Positions 36,326 through 54,045 are shown, counted from the first letter of the stretch. The stretch is 64,000 bases of DNA from Paragordius varius (GCA_964247055.1 OZ176054.1:2728001-2792000), one strand, 5' to 3'. The notes: a model not told the origin generated them from the sequence alone. Translations and numbers: made by a program.

Positions 36326-36883
36326 TTAACACTTGGATACAATGAATTCATTTTAGTCTTTCGATTAAAATTGTGGCAGTTAGATAACCCAGGTGTGCTT
36401 AAAATTCAATATTTTAAAAAATATGTAATAAATACAAACAATGGCAAATGTTTCCACTTATATGACATTAATAAACCGAATACAATAAAAAATCATCAGA
36501 TATATTTGATATAAAATATTTAAAGGTAAATCCCAAAGGTAAAAATTTAGGCAACATCATATGTGCATAAGCTAAATATAAAAATAATGCAAAATATACC
36601 ACTTTGTATGTTCATATCTGACGTAATAAAAAAGTAAACTAAATTTTAGGCTTAGAAAAACATGATATTTTGCAAAAAATTAAAAATAAAAATGGCGTCG
36701 ATATAGTTTGATATGGAACTTTTTTTAAAACCAAATTATATTTAGATGTTTCGGCTTATTCATATAATTTTTATTAGGATAATAAATTTAAATTGGAACC
36801 ATTTCTTTCAGTAGTTTTATAAAGATATAAATTTAAATATTGTGTGGGGTATTTAGATATCCCAATTTGAATCAAAGTGTTAA
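36326..36883 (-). repeat. TTAA-flanked MITE, copy 3
   Basis: TTAA occurs at 36,326-36,329 and 36,880-36,883. It is more diverged than copies 1, 2 and 4. It lies 63 bases from copy 2 in inverted orientation, so the two together could form a long hairpin. Confidence 0.85.
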
Positions 36884-37810
36884 GAAAAAGGTGTTTGTAT
36901 AATGCGCTAAGGCTAAACAAAGTTTTTTTTTAAATTCGGGTTAATACCTTAAATTTTATATATTCGAATTTTAAATCATCTAGGGTATAAATTACCCCAA
37001 AAGAAAATGTTGAAATTTGTTAAAATATTTTTATTATATATTTTACTGATATATTTTAGGATGCATTAGAAAAAAATGTTGAGGTTTGAAATTTTCGCCA
37101 TTTTATATGAGCAATTACCAGAAAAGTGTAAATAACTATCTTAAATCACTCGTAAGGCCTTATAGGCAAACAAATACATCCTGATAATCCTGATACATCT
37201 ACGAGATATATAATTAATCAGAAAATTTTTTGCCACTGTGCATACTAAAAAATGCCGAAATATCAGCATTGATGCGACTTTTAAGAGAACCAGTTTGTTG
37301 GTGGTAGAACTTTGGGGCTTTCGGAACCCACCTTTATAATTTAAAATTTTATAAATATTGTTTTGCATTATTTATGTTGCTTATGTATTAGTGATATTTT
37401 TTAAAATGAAGCATTTTGCTTAAATAAAATATTTTATTTATAATATATACCAATTTTGCCAAACCATTTTCTGATGTAGTTGATTCCACAAAAGTGGCAA
37501 TACCTATATATAAAGTTTAAAAGCAGAAGCACCATAATAATTTAGGTCCAATTGTCCATCAGAATATATATTTTATCAGGATTAATGAGTGGACATCTTA
37601 GTTTCATTAAGGATAATTTTTTATATTAGACATCAAAATTATGAAATAATTTTGGAAACCACTCAATAAAACGGGAAATTAACTCATAATAATATAATTT
37701 TTTAGTTGAATGAAATTACATCCTGTATCAAATTAATTTTGGATTTTTTATATTTTATCAATGTTTACCCATTATGATCGTTGGTATGTTTTAATGAGTT
37801 AACAAAATTA
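36884..37810. other. SIAH upstream region
   Basis: An inverted R3 copy lies at 37,135-37,330. The rest is AT-rich DNA. An in-frame stop at 37,775-37,777 precedes the chosen SIAH start. Confidence 0.45.
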
Positions 37811-40800
37811 ATGAATGATATGAATAAAAACAGTAAAGCTGCCAAAGCCATCCCTTTTTCAAGTAAAACCTTAGTTTTAGAAATCTTGTATTATAAATTT
37901 CAACATCCTAAATATTTTTGATTTTTAGGTGATACGACAGATAACGATATAACAAGTTTTTTCGAATGCCCTGTTTGTTTCGATTATGTGCTACCACCTA
38001 TCTATCAATGTCGGAGTGGACATTTAGTATGCGCATCGTGTCGCGTAAATCTTAAGTTTTGCCCCACTTGTCGCGGTCCCCTAGGTATTCTATAAAATTA
38101 TAGAAATTAAACTACCACCTTAATATAAAAGTTTTTAATTTAATATTTTTGGGTTAAATTATTATAATTTTTGTTCAAATATATTAATAGGGAACATCAG
38201 AAATTTGGCTATGGAAAAAGTAGCTAGCACTATATTTTTTCCATGCAAATTTAACAATTCTGGTTGCAATAAATCCTTATCGCATACGGAAAAGTTAGAA
38301 CACGAGGAAATATGTGAATTTAGGTAAATGAAAGATATGATATATAAATTATTAAATTATCATTATATATACTGATTTCTGACTTAAGTGTCTATTGATA
38401 ACATGACAATGCAATAAGATTTTAGGATCTAAATGTACTTACTCGCTCTACAAGTGTATAAATGACGCAAAGGCTAAATTATTAATAGTTTTTATTTGAT
38501 TTTTTTTCTTGCTTTTTTAATAATATTAATTGAAAAATTTTATAGTATAAATGATTCGTCATAATAAATAGATATAAATTTGTTAAAATTAAAGCAAATT
38601 CATATATATATATTATATATATAAATTATTTTAATTACAGGCCTTATGTATGCCCCTGCCCAGGTGCTTCTTGCAAATGGCAAGGTTCGCTTGAACAAGT
38701 TATGTCACATCTCTTGGTTTCTCATAAGACTATAACCACACTTCAAGGTATTTTATCAAATAATATCTAAGGAAACATTCACATATATATAAATATAGAA
38801 TTAAAATTATACACACTGTTAAAACCAAAGGATAAATATATTTTTTAAAAGATAACTATATTAAACTGTGTTTTTTTCGATATAAATTTTGGCTGTAAAT
38901 CATGGAAAAGAGCTGTTAATTGGTAAAACACTCAATTATATATTTTTTAATTGTGATTAATAGTTATAGTTTGTATCATGGTTTTAAAAAGTGTGGCCAT
39001 CTTCATAAGATTTTTTTGAATTTAGTTTTTTTTCATAGGTGAGGATATAGTTTTCCTAGCCACAGACATTAACTTACCAGGGAACGTTGATTGGGTCATG
39101 ATGCAAAGTTGTTTTGGCCATTACTTTATCCTAGTGTTGGAGAAACAAGAGAAACAATTGCTCCTACCCAATACACCTACGACGAACAATATTTCAGGTT
39201 CTGGAAACGGTTATATGGGCCCCGGGGGTTCCCCTTCAAATGGTGGTAGCAACTCGGCCAATAACACAGCAACCATTAATCCTTTGGGAGGTGCGGCGAA
39301 TAATTTAAGCGGTGGATTATTGCCACTTACCCCAAATAATAATGGGAATAATATTGGTAACAACTCGGTTAATTTGAGCAGTGGTGGTGCCCTTGGTAGT
39401 CATGGACATTCAGCCGGAGCTTCTGGAAACGATATATCAGGTTAGAACAGAGAATTATTTGGATTATTATATACTGGGACTCACCTGGTATGGAGTTTTA
39501 CGGCCATGCAATAATTTATTCATAGTATACAAATTTATGGCTAATTGAGGCGATTTTTTTACGTGCACATGCCTGTGTGTACAACTAATGATTTTTACAG
39601 ATCATTAGAAGATTGACCTTTTCCGTTAGTGCATTTTTACGCCCTAACTAACACCGCATGAGAATTAAAACAGGAATATTAATTAAAACTATTTACCTTT
39701 TGGGGCTGCGATTTCACACACAAATTTAACAATTTGATAAGTGTTTTTGTTTCGCTTACACAAAAATATTTTGAATTCCAATCCCTTCTTTTAGTTCAGA
39801 TAGTTATAGGATATGCGTTTGGCATTGGACTTAAAGTTTTTATATTTTTGAAATTAATTTTTTTCTGTAAGTTTTAATAACCTTCTGCTCAGGTTTGACA
39901 GTATTTTTTTTTAACATATCAATAACTGTCAAAAAAGGATAATAAATAAGAGCGTTAGGCATATATATATATATATATATATAATTTGTTTTAGCTTATA
40001 CCAACACCTTATGCTAAGTCACATTTAATATACGTTATTAATAGTCTATATTTATTTTCCTTACACAATTATTTTTTCCCTAAAAAGAGCTAATAAATTT
40101 TTAGGTAATATTTACATTCAATGGAAGTTGATATAGTAAATCCCTTAGCTGATTTTTTTAAAATCATACAATTTTTTATTGATATTTTATCCCAAAATAG
40201 GTCATCACCATTTAAATCAACATAACTTACAACAAACTTCTCCCCAACCACTTCAACAATTTTATGCGGTTGTCCAATTGATTGGTTCACGGAGACAGGC
40301 TGAGAATTTCGCTTACAAGTTTATTTCTTCTCTATGACTTTTATTAGCACTATAAATTACAAAACCAACTACTATATCTATAACACTATATATATTTAAT
40401 TATTATTATTGTTGTCAATTTATTGCTTTTTCGAAGGTGTATTTTCTCCAGTTTATTCGATTGTAAGTGAGTGATGTTAGCTGTTGTAACAAGAGATTGG
40501 TTTCTTTGGTTAGGTTTTCGATCCAGCGCATCTTGCAGCGTCCACGTTTCCTGGATCCTTCGACCCCCTTGCCTGTCATTAGTTGGAATTCCAAGTCATT
40601 AGCTCTGGTAATGTGACCAAAGTATGATAATTTCATTTTGAGGCACATGCCGATCAGGTGTATCTCGGAATTTATTTTGTCAAGGATTACGGTGTTCTTT
40701 ATTTTGTCTTTCCAGGTGATTTGTAGTATCTTCCGCCAGCACCACATTCCGAAGGCGTTAATGTATCTTTCGTCATCCTTTTTATTGTCCAACTTTCTGA

Positions 40801-42873
40801 CGCATATAGCACACTAGGGAATATTAGTGATTTAACTAATCGGATTTTTGTGTTGAGTTTGGTGTCATGTGACGACCAAAGTTCAAATAATTAAAAAATT
40901 ATGTATTTTTTACCAAGTTTGTTTTGTATCCCTTTGAACAAATTATATGATTAAAAAACTATCTAACGTTCGTAATCATATGACTAATAACTATCTAAAA
41001 TAAAAAAATGATATCTCTTTTGCTTCTGTAACTTAATTCATGTAAAGTATAAAATAACCGAAACATTTATGAAAGTTCCCGATTTCAGAGCCTATAAATC
41101 ATCATCGTTCCAATTATTTATAGAATATGTTCTTTTATATTTACAAAAGAATTTTATTACATAATTGTCCAAAATTTCTTAGAGAAAGAATTTTTACATC
41201 CACATATTTATATACCTTAGACTTGAACTCAATGGGAATGGGAGACGCCTAACTTGGGAAACTCGTCCTCGGAGTGTTCATGAAGGCGTTTCCTCAGCCA
41301 TTGCTCGGAGTGATTGCCTCGTTTTTGAGTCTGGAGTTGCGGCCCTTTTTGCCGAGAATGGGAATTTAGCCATAAACGTTACGATAACATCCCTGCTGCA
41401 ACATAATGCAAATAATGGCGGCGCCGCTAATTTAACCAGCAGCAATAGCAGTCAAAATAACGCGACTAATATTATTGGAAATAATTCCAATACTATGTCG
41501 AATAATGGTGGAGGGATGGGAAATAATCAAGGGAATAGTCTGGGAGTTGGTAGTGGAGGAGGAACTAACTTTTTAGGGTTTTTTTATATAACTTCTTGAA
41601 AGTTTAGAGGAATAAAAATTGAATTTATTTTGAAAAAAATTTAATGTGCAGTATCAATGAATCAATTAAATTACATATATTATTATATATTGTTATTAAA
41701 AGTTGTTTTATCAAGAATGCTTGCTTAGTTTATAATTTTAAGGCTTATTGTTTTCAATTAACAATCAACCCAAGAAATCATAGTTATAACACTGTATTTT
41801 CCTTATAATTTTTACAACTTTTTTATCATCTTGCAATTTAATATATATAACCATTAAAAATTAAATAAATATATCAGAAACATTTTTTGAAGAGTATTAA
41901 AGCCAAGAATACTGCTTATTTTGAAAACGGTATTACATCCCCATTTAAATATATATCGAATTTATGGTATTAACAAATATATAGAAGTTATAATAACTCT
42001 TTATTTCCCATTCATTTAATTAGTCTCAATTCGAGTAACACAGTATCAGGTGGTAGTCATTGCTCACAACAACACATCCACACTTGTCTCAATAATTTAG
42101 TTAGCAATAATGCGAACAATGGAATAGGTGGCGGCTTATTACATACGCCTAATGCTGCTGTTTCTTCCAATCTATTTCTGCTGAACAATAATAACGCAAA
42201 TTCATCACATTGTGCTCATGGTAATACTATAAACACGACGAATGGTACTAACAATAATTTATGTTGCTTGAACAGTGGAGGACACCCTTCTGGTAAATAT
42301 TTGAAAAAAAATTTTCCCTATAAAGTCGTTTTTTACCAAATTTTAGAAGTTAAAATAATGGGGGAATCTTTAGCGAATATGCTCTTTAACGAAATTTGTT
42401 AATCGTAGAAAGGTTTTTCATGCAGGAAAAGGGGCAAACACGTCCCTAAAAATATGATAAAAACCCTATTTTTCGTACATATATGCCATCACAGATTTCT
42501 CTCATCTTAAGCACTTTCAAACCAACTTGGACATATTTAAAAAAAATCCGATCGGTCATATTGTTAAATTTGATATATTCTTATGTAATTTAGAATAACG
42601 AATTTTTTGATGGTAAATTCAGGATGGGTTATTTTATCAATATTTTTTTGTAAGGTACCTTATATTCTTTTGTTGTCTATCCATCTTATAGAACAAAGAT
42701 CATTTTTGTTTATTAATTAATTTAATTTTTTTTTAGGTAATGTGTTACAATTCGGCATAAATCATGGCTCAGCAACTGGCTTACATAACCATCATCACGT
42801 GAATTTGCAAACACAAGCCTCTACTGGTGCTGGAAGCATTGGAAATTTGTCGCCTAACGCTAACCTTTTATAG
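37811..42873 (+). CDS. sina: SIAH-type RING E3 ubiquitin ligase with large insertions
   Basis: Nine exons: 37811-37862, 37929-38084, 38191-38323, 38641-38747, 39039-39440, 40201-40318, 41221-41577, 42024-42292 and 42737-42873. All phases agree and give about 576 residues; SIAH proteins are usually about 280-310. The RING finger reads [14 protein letters not shown]...[11 protein letters not shown]...CPTCRGPLG. The SIAH zinc fingers follow ([17 protein letters not shown]), then the substrate-binding domain ([48 protein letters not shown]). About 115 Gly/Asn/Ser/His-rich residues are inserted between LEKQEK and QQFYAVV. A tail of roughly 200 Asn/Gly/His-rich residues follows INVTI. If the weak donor at 41,578 is not used, exon 7 ends at a stop after FYITS, giving a shorter isoform. 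A second in-frame ATG lies at 37,820. The family ubiquitinates diverse substrates for proteasomal degradation. Confidence 0.92.
40415..40885 (-). mobile_element. LINE 3' fragment inside SIAH intron 6
   Basis: The minus strand reads [20 protein letters not shown], then after a frame change [33 protein letters not shown] and [13 protein letters not shown]. This is the C-terminal region typical of RTE/jockey-like reverse transcriptases. It is 5'-truncated and of a different family from the 10-kb LINE. Confidence 0.8.
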
Positions 42874-44004
42874 GGTAATTTCTTTTATCTTTATAGTGTG
42901 ATAAAATTCTTATGGTAAATATTATTGACTTTTTGGAATTAATATAAAATTATTCTCTACGCAATTTATTGTTATATAAATTGGTTTACATAACGTTCAG
43001 GGAAATTATTAATGTCTATTGTACTTACGATTAAAAATATTTTATAGAGCAATATTTAGTGAAATACTTAATCATAAAATTAATTAACTAATCCATTTTT
43101 TAAAATATTACAACATAAAATAATGTTTTATTACAACTCTTTTCTTTATATATCCAGTTCTTACAATAAATTCTTTCATTACATTATTAATTTTGATGTG
43201 TTGCATTGTTGTAGTTTTTCGATAAGAATCAAACTGAAAAGACGAAGATACCACGAAATATTCTGTGCTATTTACTATATATACAGCATATGCAAACAGG
43301 CATTTATTAATGTTTGTTAGTAGTCTAATATAGTTAAATTTCTCTTCACAACAATATTTATTTTATAAAAAAATTTATTTATAACTTATTTATAACTATT
43401 AACACCATAAACATTATATTTATATCCAGTTTCAGTGATGAAATACTTTTTTTAATAATAAATTTAATAAATAGAAAAATTTATTATTATTGCAATATAA
43501 TTCAGCTAAAATTATATAAATTTATTGGGGTGAATTTTCGATTTTTACTAGTAATCCCATATCAGTTTACGATGGGTATATATTTTAACTAGACTTTATC
43601 CTTAAGTTTGTCCTAAAAGTTTTCATAAGTAAGGTTTGATAAAAATTTATTTTATATTTATATAATAATGTTTGCATAAGGTTTACAAAAAAATATTTGG
43701 CATTTTGCATTTAATATATAATAAGTACGTAAAAGTAATTATATCTAAATTGCAATTTAGTTGTTAGATAATGATGATTGTAAATTATAATGCTATTTAA
43801 TATCACATTATTTGGTTAAAATTATTCTTTATAAAACATATTAAATATTGCATTTTTGATTAAATATAATATAATTGAAAAGGGGATTTTAATGATATAT
43901 ACATGTTAAAAGATAAATTAATATTTGAGCTATTGTTTTATAAAATATAATAGATATTTTTCGTATTTTATAATATAAAATTAGTTTCAATCAAAAATTT
44001 TCTG
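42874..44004. other. Convergent 3' region between SIAH and MLCK
   Basis: Transcripts of the two genes converge here. An open frame at 43,123-43,320 shows no motif and is probably chance. No canonical polyadenylation signal stands out close to either stop. Confidence 0.45.
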
Positions 44005-47805
<3,801 letters not shown>

Positions 47806-50800
47806 CTAATATAAAAAATAAAATTAATTTTGAATATATGGAAAAATGGGTATATCATCTTTCATGTAGAATAAATTTCCTAAATAAAACTGAGTTGATA
47901 TATCGTTTTTCCTGCATCAAATTGTATAAATATTTATGAAGCATATTGTATGTTTTGTTGAAATTATACGTTAATTCCGTTTTGATGCATATCAAAAAAT
48001 TTCTTTTTTTACATATAACTTAAATCATTTTTTTTAACGCGATATATTATGTAAACTCTGCAGGAAATTAAAATGGCTTTTTTTCTAGCCCGTTAACCGC
48101 ATTTATTAGATTTAAATATTCATTATGCCATAGCTTTTAGCTATAAAATTATATGTGTTTTCATAAAACCTAGATTTCTGATCCCAATTTTTGCCCCTCA
48201 GTGTAATTATAAAATTTAGAGTAAATGTGAAATGTTCAGAGAGAGTTACAGAGGCATTTTCCAAGTATTAGATTTCGAAATGCGTATTTAATTTTTACAA
48301 TATAAAAAAAGGTGAGGAACAAACAGTAAGGAGAGGTATTTATAGTTGGGTATATTAAATGGTGATGCCATTTATGAGTTTTTCATTTCATTAGTTATAT
48401 ATTTAATTTAACACTGTATTTTTTTCTTAAGGATTTTCAAAATTGTCAAATAAAAAGCAAAATCTCATACATGGCAACAGACATGTAGATAAATCTCCTT
48501 TTAGGCATTTAAACTTATAATAATGGCGCTTAATGTGTCATATTAAAAATAAACTTATCATTGTAATTTACAATGTATTCTATATATATATATATACATA
48601 CTAACCGAAAAAATTTCGAATTAGTTAAGAATGGCTAAAGAGGTTATTGAAAATAAAGTGATTAAATCAAGAAATTTTATAAGAAAATAAAAATGGCCTT
48701 TGGTTATATGATATGAAAATTTCATTAGACTTAACAACAAATTCTGTCACTCGAGTTTTTTGCTTTTTTTATTTAGTATCATTTTAACAGTAATTCTGAA
48801 TTAAAAATTATGAATCTGCCTAATTTGTGTAATTGGATAATTTTATGATTTAGATACATCGATAGTTAATATTGGACATGGGAAGCGACAAACCCGCGAA
48901 GCGAGAACGTTTTTCTTATTAAAGTATTATTGAAACTAATGGATGAAAATAGCTTGAATTTTGTGTAGATGACAAGGAATGTCTAAAAAAGGTAACGCAA
49001 GAAAGTTTATGCGATTAAAACAATTATTTTTTGCTTTTGTGTCATTCAAAACAGCAGTTTTTTCTGTTTTTTTAAAAAATTATTATCATATCAATATTAT
49101 TTTCTTTGAAAAATTTCAAAGACTAGAAATATAGTTTAAGGTCCATTAAACTTTTATATCCATTATGTAATAAATTTACAGTTATAACCATGCATTTTAG
49201 TATCCAGTAGGTAAATTAATTATGATACTAATAATTTTATTGAAAAAGCAAATTAAAAGCTTTTTAAGACCATATAAGCCCAAATAACTTTTAAATCAGA
49301 TTGATTTAATTGACTGACTACCATTCGAAAGATTCAGTTTCGCGCTCTTTTGAATGATATAAAATACATGGCTCTATATCTAAAAATTTTAATTTTGAAA
49401 ATTTCGAGTCTAATGCTAAATCGGGGCCAAAAATTTTCGATAAACCCTAATATAAAAATTCTTAAGTGTTGGAACTTTTTCCGATATACTATTTATGTAC
49501 TTTAATAAAATAATTTTTAAATTTACAAGAATGGCACTTAAAAGTCAAAATTTGTTGTCTAGTGTAATATATCATCCTTTATCATAATTTTTTTTAAATA
49601 ACCAAAGATTAATTTTTGCGTTTAGGAAAAACAAAAATACTTGGAAAATAAAGCAGAAAAATGACAAATTTTGCCTAAAAATTTTATTCTTACCATTTAA
49701 ATTACCTCATATGGATATTAACGTATAAATGTATGATAATTCTAAAAAAATTAAAAAACATACGTTGAATGAAATTTATATTGAAACGAGTAATGAAAAA
49801 TAATTCTTTTGTAATTGTAAGAAGGCGTGGATCTGTTTCAAAAGAAACTTTTAGGTCAGCTCTTCTGCAGTTTTTACCACCATATTCAATATTAAACAAA
49901 ACTAAGCTCATAAAAGAGGAAATTTATATTTCAAAAAGCTTTATATATAGAGACGGTCTTTGATTTATATATTAAAAAAGGATTAACGATTCAAGTTTGT
50001 AGTATTTATCATAAGGAAATATGATGGATTTGGCTAAGATATGTGATATAAATGTTATATTATCTTTCAGACTAGCCATTATAGATTATATACGAGAAAA
50101 TGTTTCATCAATGTATAATAAAATGAATAAGTAAAATAATAAAATTAATCCATAACATAAGTTACCAATTTTGGCCAACAAATTAATGTTATTTATTTAC
50201 TGACATAATATTTTGTGATCCCGTGTATAAAGAAATCCGTTTAATTAAACATCCGAAAACAATGAATTTGATTTTTTGCATTATTTGATAAAATTAACGA
50301 TGTTGATGTAAACAAAATTAGATTAAATATTTAAAAGTTAAGGGATAGTGGGATGTTTATATATATAATTATAAATTAAGTAATAGCCTTTTATCATAAT
50401 CAATTAAGTCATTAAAAAACTAATTTTAATTGACTAAAAGATGAAATTTATCAAATGGGACAGCAGACAATTAAAAATTTTGTATCCTCATGTTAAAAAA
50501 TAAATTTTTAAGTGCCGGCTGCTGGCATATTAAGTACTGGTCCAAAAAGTTATATGAATGCAATTTTTAGATAACTGCAATCCAATAAGTATAAAAATAT
50601 AAAACTTAATATTGATTTTAAAAGCTTAAAAAAGCGATATCTGATCTGACCGCATAAAAAAGTATCCATTTACGGTCAGTGCAGTGAATGAATGCATATA
50701 TGGGAATGTATAATGGTTTTAATCTTATACTAAGGATATAATACCCAAAATTAAATTAATTAAGAAAAAAACTATTGATTCTAATATAAAGTCCAATAGT

Positions 50801-53214
50801 TTATACTCTCTGTAACGAAATGATAATTTATTGAATGCTTTTCAAACGACTATCATTCGATAAAAATATTCAACATATAATAAAAACACTTATGTTGATA
50901 TTATTTAAAGTATAATTTCAAAAAGTTTACAAATATGCTGATTTTTTAATAAAAATAATAAAATGGGTGTAATATTTAAAGTTTTGTAAACCATGTCAAA
51001 CGGTTACAAAAATATGTCAAGTTTAAGGTTAAGGTTAACGAGTTATAAAAAAATTACAATAACAAAATCATTAATCTTTTAACATCGAAAACATTCTATT
51101 GAATAAATGTTAATTTTATGAGTACATACCGCTTATTGATCTACTTTACAAAAATAATTAAATTTACTATATTTGATCAAAATCAACTGAAAATATCTAT
51201 ATAATAATTTTATGAGATGAAAAATTTAAAATAAGTCAATTAAACTTTGTTTTATATTTAAAGGGCCATAAATTATGCCAAAAAGGATATTTACTTGATA
51301 TATAGGAATAATAATAATTAAAACGAATGAATCTAAAAAATCAAGAAATGATAAAAATGATTGATATTAAAATTAAGATTTTTCTGGCAAATCGGAAAAA
51401 GTATTTATTTTTTCTGAGCGTAAGTTCCGGTTTTTGCTTGTTTTTATTAAGTGATGTAATATGTAATAATTTAATTATATACTATATATATTTAATAGCG
51501 TGGGTGCGGTTGTATTGATTTTTAAGATAATGTCAATGTTTTAGTCAAATCAAATTTTTTAAAGATGATGAGAATGACTAAGGGAAATTAAATTATATAT
51601 TGTAAAAAAGTATTGGTTGGTTAAAATATATAATATGCGCGACCGGGGAATATAAGACATATATATTGCGTATTCAATAATATTTTTTTAAATAAAGTTT
51701 TTCGTTTTTAATGACGATTAAAAATAAAAAGTTTTTTCCACAGTATTGGACAATAATAAGATGATAAATATAATAATGTGTGTCGCGATAACTAAAAACA
51801 AATATATATTTTTTGCTAAATTCAAATAAAACCAATAATTGTTTATATACACTCTATATGTAATGCAATCATAATAAAACTATTAATATATATCACGGAA
51901 AAATTGAAGTAGCTTCCAAAAAATTGTGTAGATATATCGATATATTAATTAGATTGTGCGAATAAAAATGATGATACTATTTTATACAGGATGGTTTTTT
52001 AATTTATTAAAAAATGCTTTATAATTAAAGGTAAACATTGAATTTTATTTAAATACTTTCGCCGACAAAAAAAAGTTGGGGCCATTTTTAACTAAAAAAA
52101 TAATTTTCAGAAAAATCAAATATAAATGCGTATGATTACGATACGCAGATATTGTTTTACTCAATTTACATCATAATATTATAACGTCATCGATATTCGA
52201 AAAATCAATTACGTACTTTTTTCTTGTAATGATAAATTTCATTAGGAAAAAAAATGGGATCTGGGGTCAAAGTGTTTGAAATTAAAAGATAATTATTTCA
52301 TATATATGTATATGAGCTTTTTTGCGCCCAAACCAATTCATTCAATTTATAATGGTGAGAATATATTTTTAAAGAAATTGAAATATAAAAATCAATAACT
52401 ACATCTAGAGAAAGAAGGAATATAATGTACAGACCATTCTTCTGTATATCTGGTGTTTGAATATATATATTTTCCAAATAACAAAGTTCATATTATATCT
52501 GTTTTTTAATACAAATACAATACCATTCAACCTAACTGATAACTAAAATATTTTATTCCCTTTTAAGCGAAGATTACAGAAATAGGAATTAAAAAGTGCA
52601 CAAGAATCAAAAATTCGGTTTGATAAAAATAAAAACGTTTTTAATAAAAAATAACCAACTACTTTATATAGTTGAGAAACAAATACTAGTTTCTTGATAT
52701 GCCGTTCCTGAAAATATGCTAAAAATCGTTTATGGCGTTACTAAATAATAAAAAAAATATTGTAACTTTAATTATACCAAGTTTTACTATAAAAACCATG
52801 TAGTTAATGACGAAATCGCGAATCCCGTTCCTAAAAATAAATAATTAATATCATTTAAATCGCACCTCTTAGTAGAAACGGACTAATTAATTTAAAGCAA
52901 TTTTTTATAAAATTATTTAACTATTTAAATCTAATATTTGCGAAAGTATAATCAAGTTGAATTTCAGCCAGTTATCCACAAAGGGGACTATCTAAGAGGT
53001 TTTTCAAGTTTGCATAATCTTATTTTGCCCTATTTATGTACAAAGGCAAGACAGTCAAATGGTTTAACGAATATGCCGACACATAAATGTGATAATTCCT
53101 TTTTTTATTAAGTGCAATGGCATATTTTAGAATCGGCCAGTTATATTACGAAAACATGTATGCTTTATGAAACAATTTAAGAAAACCTAATCAGCCATTA
53201 AACGATTTCACTTC
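47806..53214. other. Large gene-free interval upstream of the MLCK 3' exons
   Basis: This could be MLCK intron if 5' exons lie further out, but I identify none. At 49,702-49,963 both strands are open. The minus strand reads EYGGKNCRRADLKVSFETDP and the plus strand RRRGSVSKETFRSALLQFLP. The patch is less AT-rich than its surroundings, but I recognise neither peptide. Confidence 0.4.
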
Positions 53215-54045
53215 CTCATAAACCACTCAGGTCCCGGTTTCATCCGTCCTGGAGTCAGTTCGGTTTCGGTTCTACCTCTAAAATGATTGGTTATTATATA
53301 ATAAAAAATAAAATTAATTGTTTAAATCATAATTTAATATTGATGTATTATAACATTTTTTCTAGTTTCCCATCAAAATGGAACCACCATCATTATTTAA
53401 AATTTGTTGTTTAAAATTATTTTAATGATCATATGATAACATTTTTTTCTAGTATCCGATTAAAATAAAATTACCGCGTTGATCTTTGAATATCTTTCAG
53501 TGGTAATAAACAGTGGCCCATGGGCCGCATGAAGCCTTCAAGACTCCGGCCACGGAAATATTAAAACTTTATCATTTAAGGCTACATTAGCGGTGCATAT
53601 TACGGCTAACAAAGAAACTTTTACGCGTTAAATCTTTATGATCTGATAAATAGTGTGACGACCTAATTGTTTTGGCACAATTATTTTTTAGAGTTATATA
53701 AAGATATCCTTCATAGTTAATACAAATACGCTTTTTACTTCCTCTGTACTTATATATTTTGCTATTTATTTTTTTTAAATTATGTGTTGATTTACAATTT
53801 TTAATATTTTGGTTTGAATATAATAGAAAGTTTATATGGAAATCATTTTATGATATTCCAGAAAAATGAAACCGGTTCCATATGTAAAGAACCGGTTCCG
53901 GAACCGTTAATTTAAGACCAGGTTCTGGTTTCACTTGCTCAGACTCGCTTTTATTAAATTCCCAGGAACCAGGTGGGTTTCGGGTCCACCCGTCCAGGAA
54001 CCCATCCGGTTTCCGTCCCACCTTTTTCGAACCCATTCTAAGCTC
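53215..54045. repeat. GGTTCC-rich dispersed repeat, two blocks
   Basis: The blocks 53,215-53,275 and 53,860-54,045 contain many imperfect GGTTCC, GGTTTC and CCGGTT units (for example AACCGGTTCC twice near 53,870-53,900), unlike the AT-rich surroundings. A weaker relative is at 58,480-58,575. A minus-strand open frame across the second block is a by-product of the repeat. A stretch between them (53,511 onward, CAGTGGCCCATGGGCC) resembles a hAT MITE end. Confidence 0.5.

Noticed and set aside
43123-43320. Small plus-strand frame after SIAH
   Set aside because: Composition like random AT-rich DNA, no motif; probably SIAH 3' untranslated sequence or spacer.
51327-51518. Plus-strand 63-codon frame with hydrophobic stretch
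   Set aside because: Hydrophobicity follows from T-rich DNA; no splice or family evidence.
53848-54036. Minus-strand 62-codon frame rich in Gly, Pro and Lys
   Set aside because: Its open frame is explained by the GGTTCC-type repeat; no start context or homologous motif.
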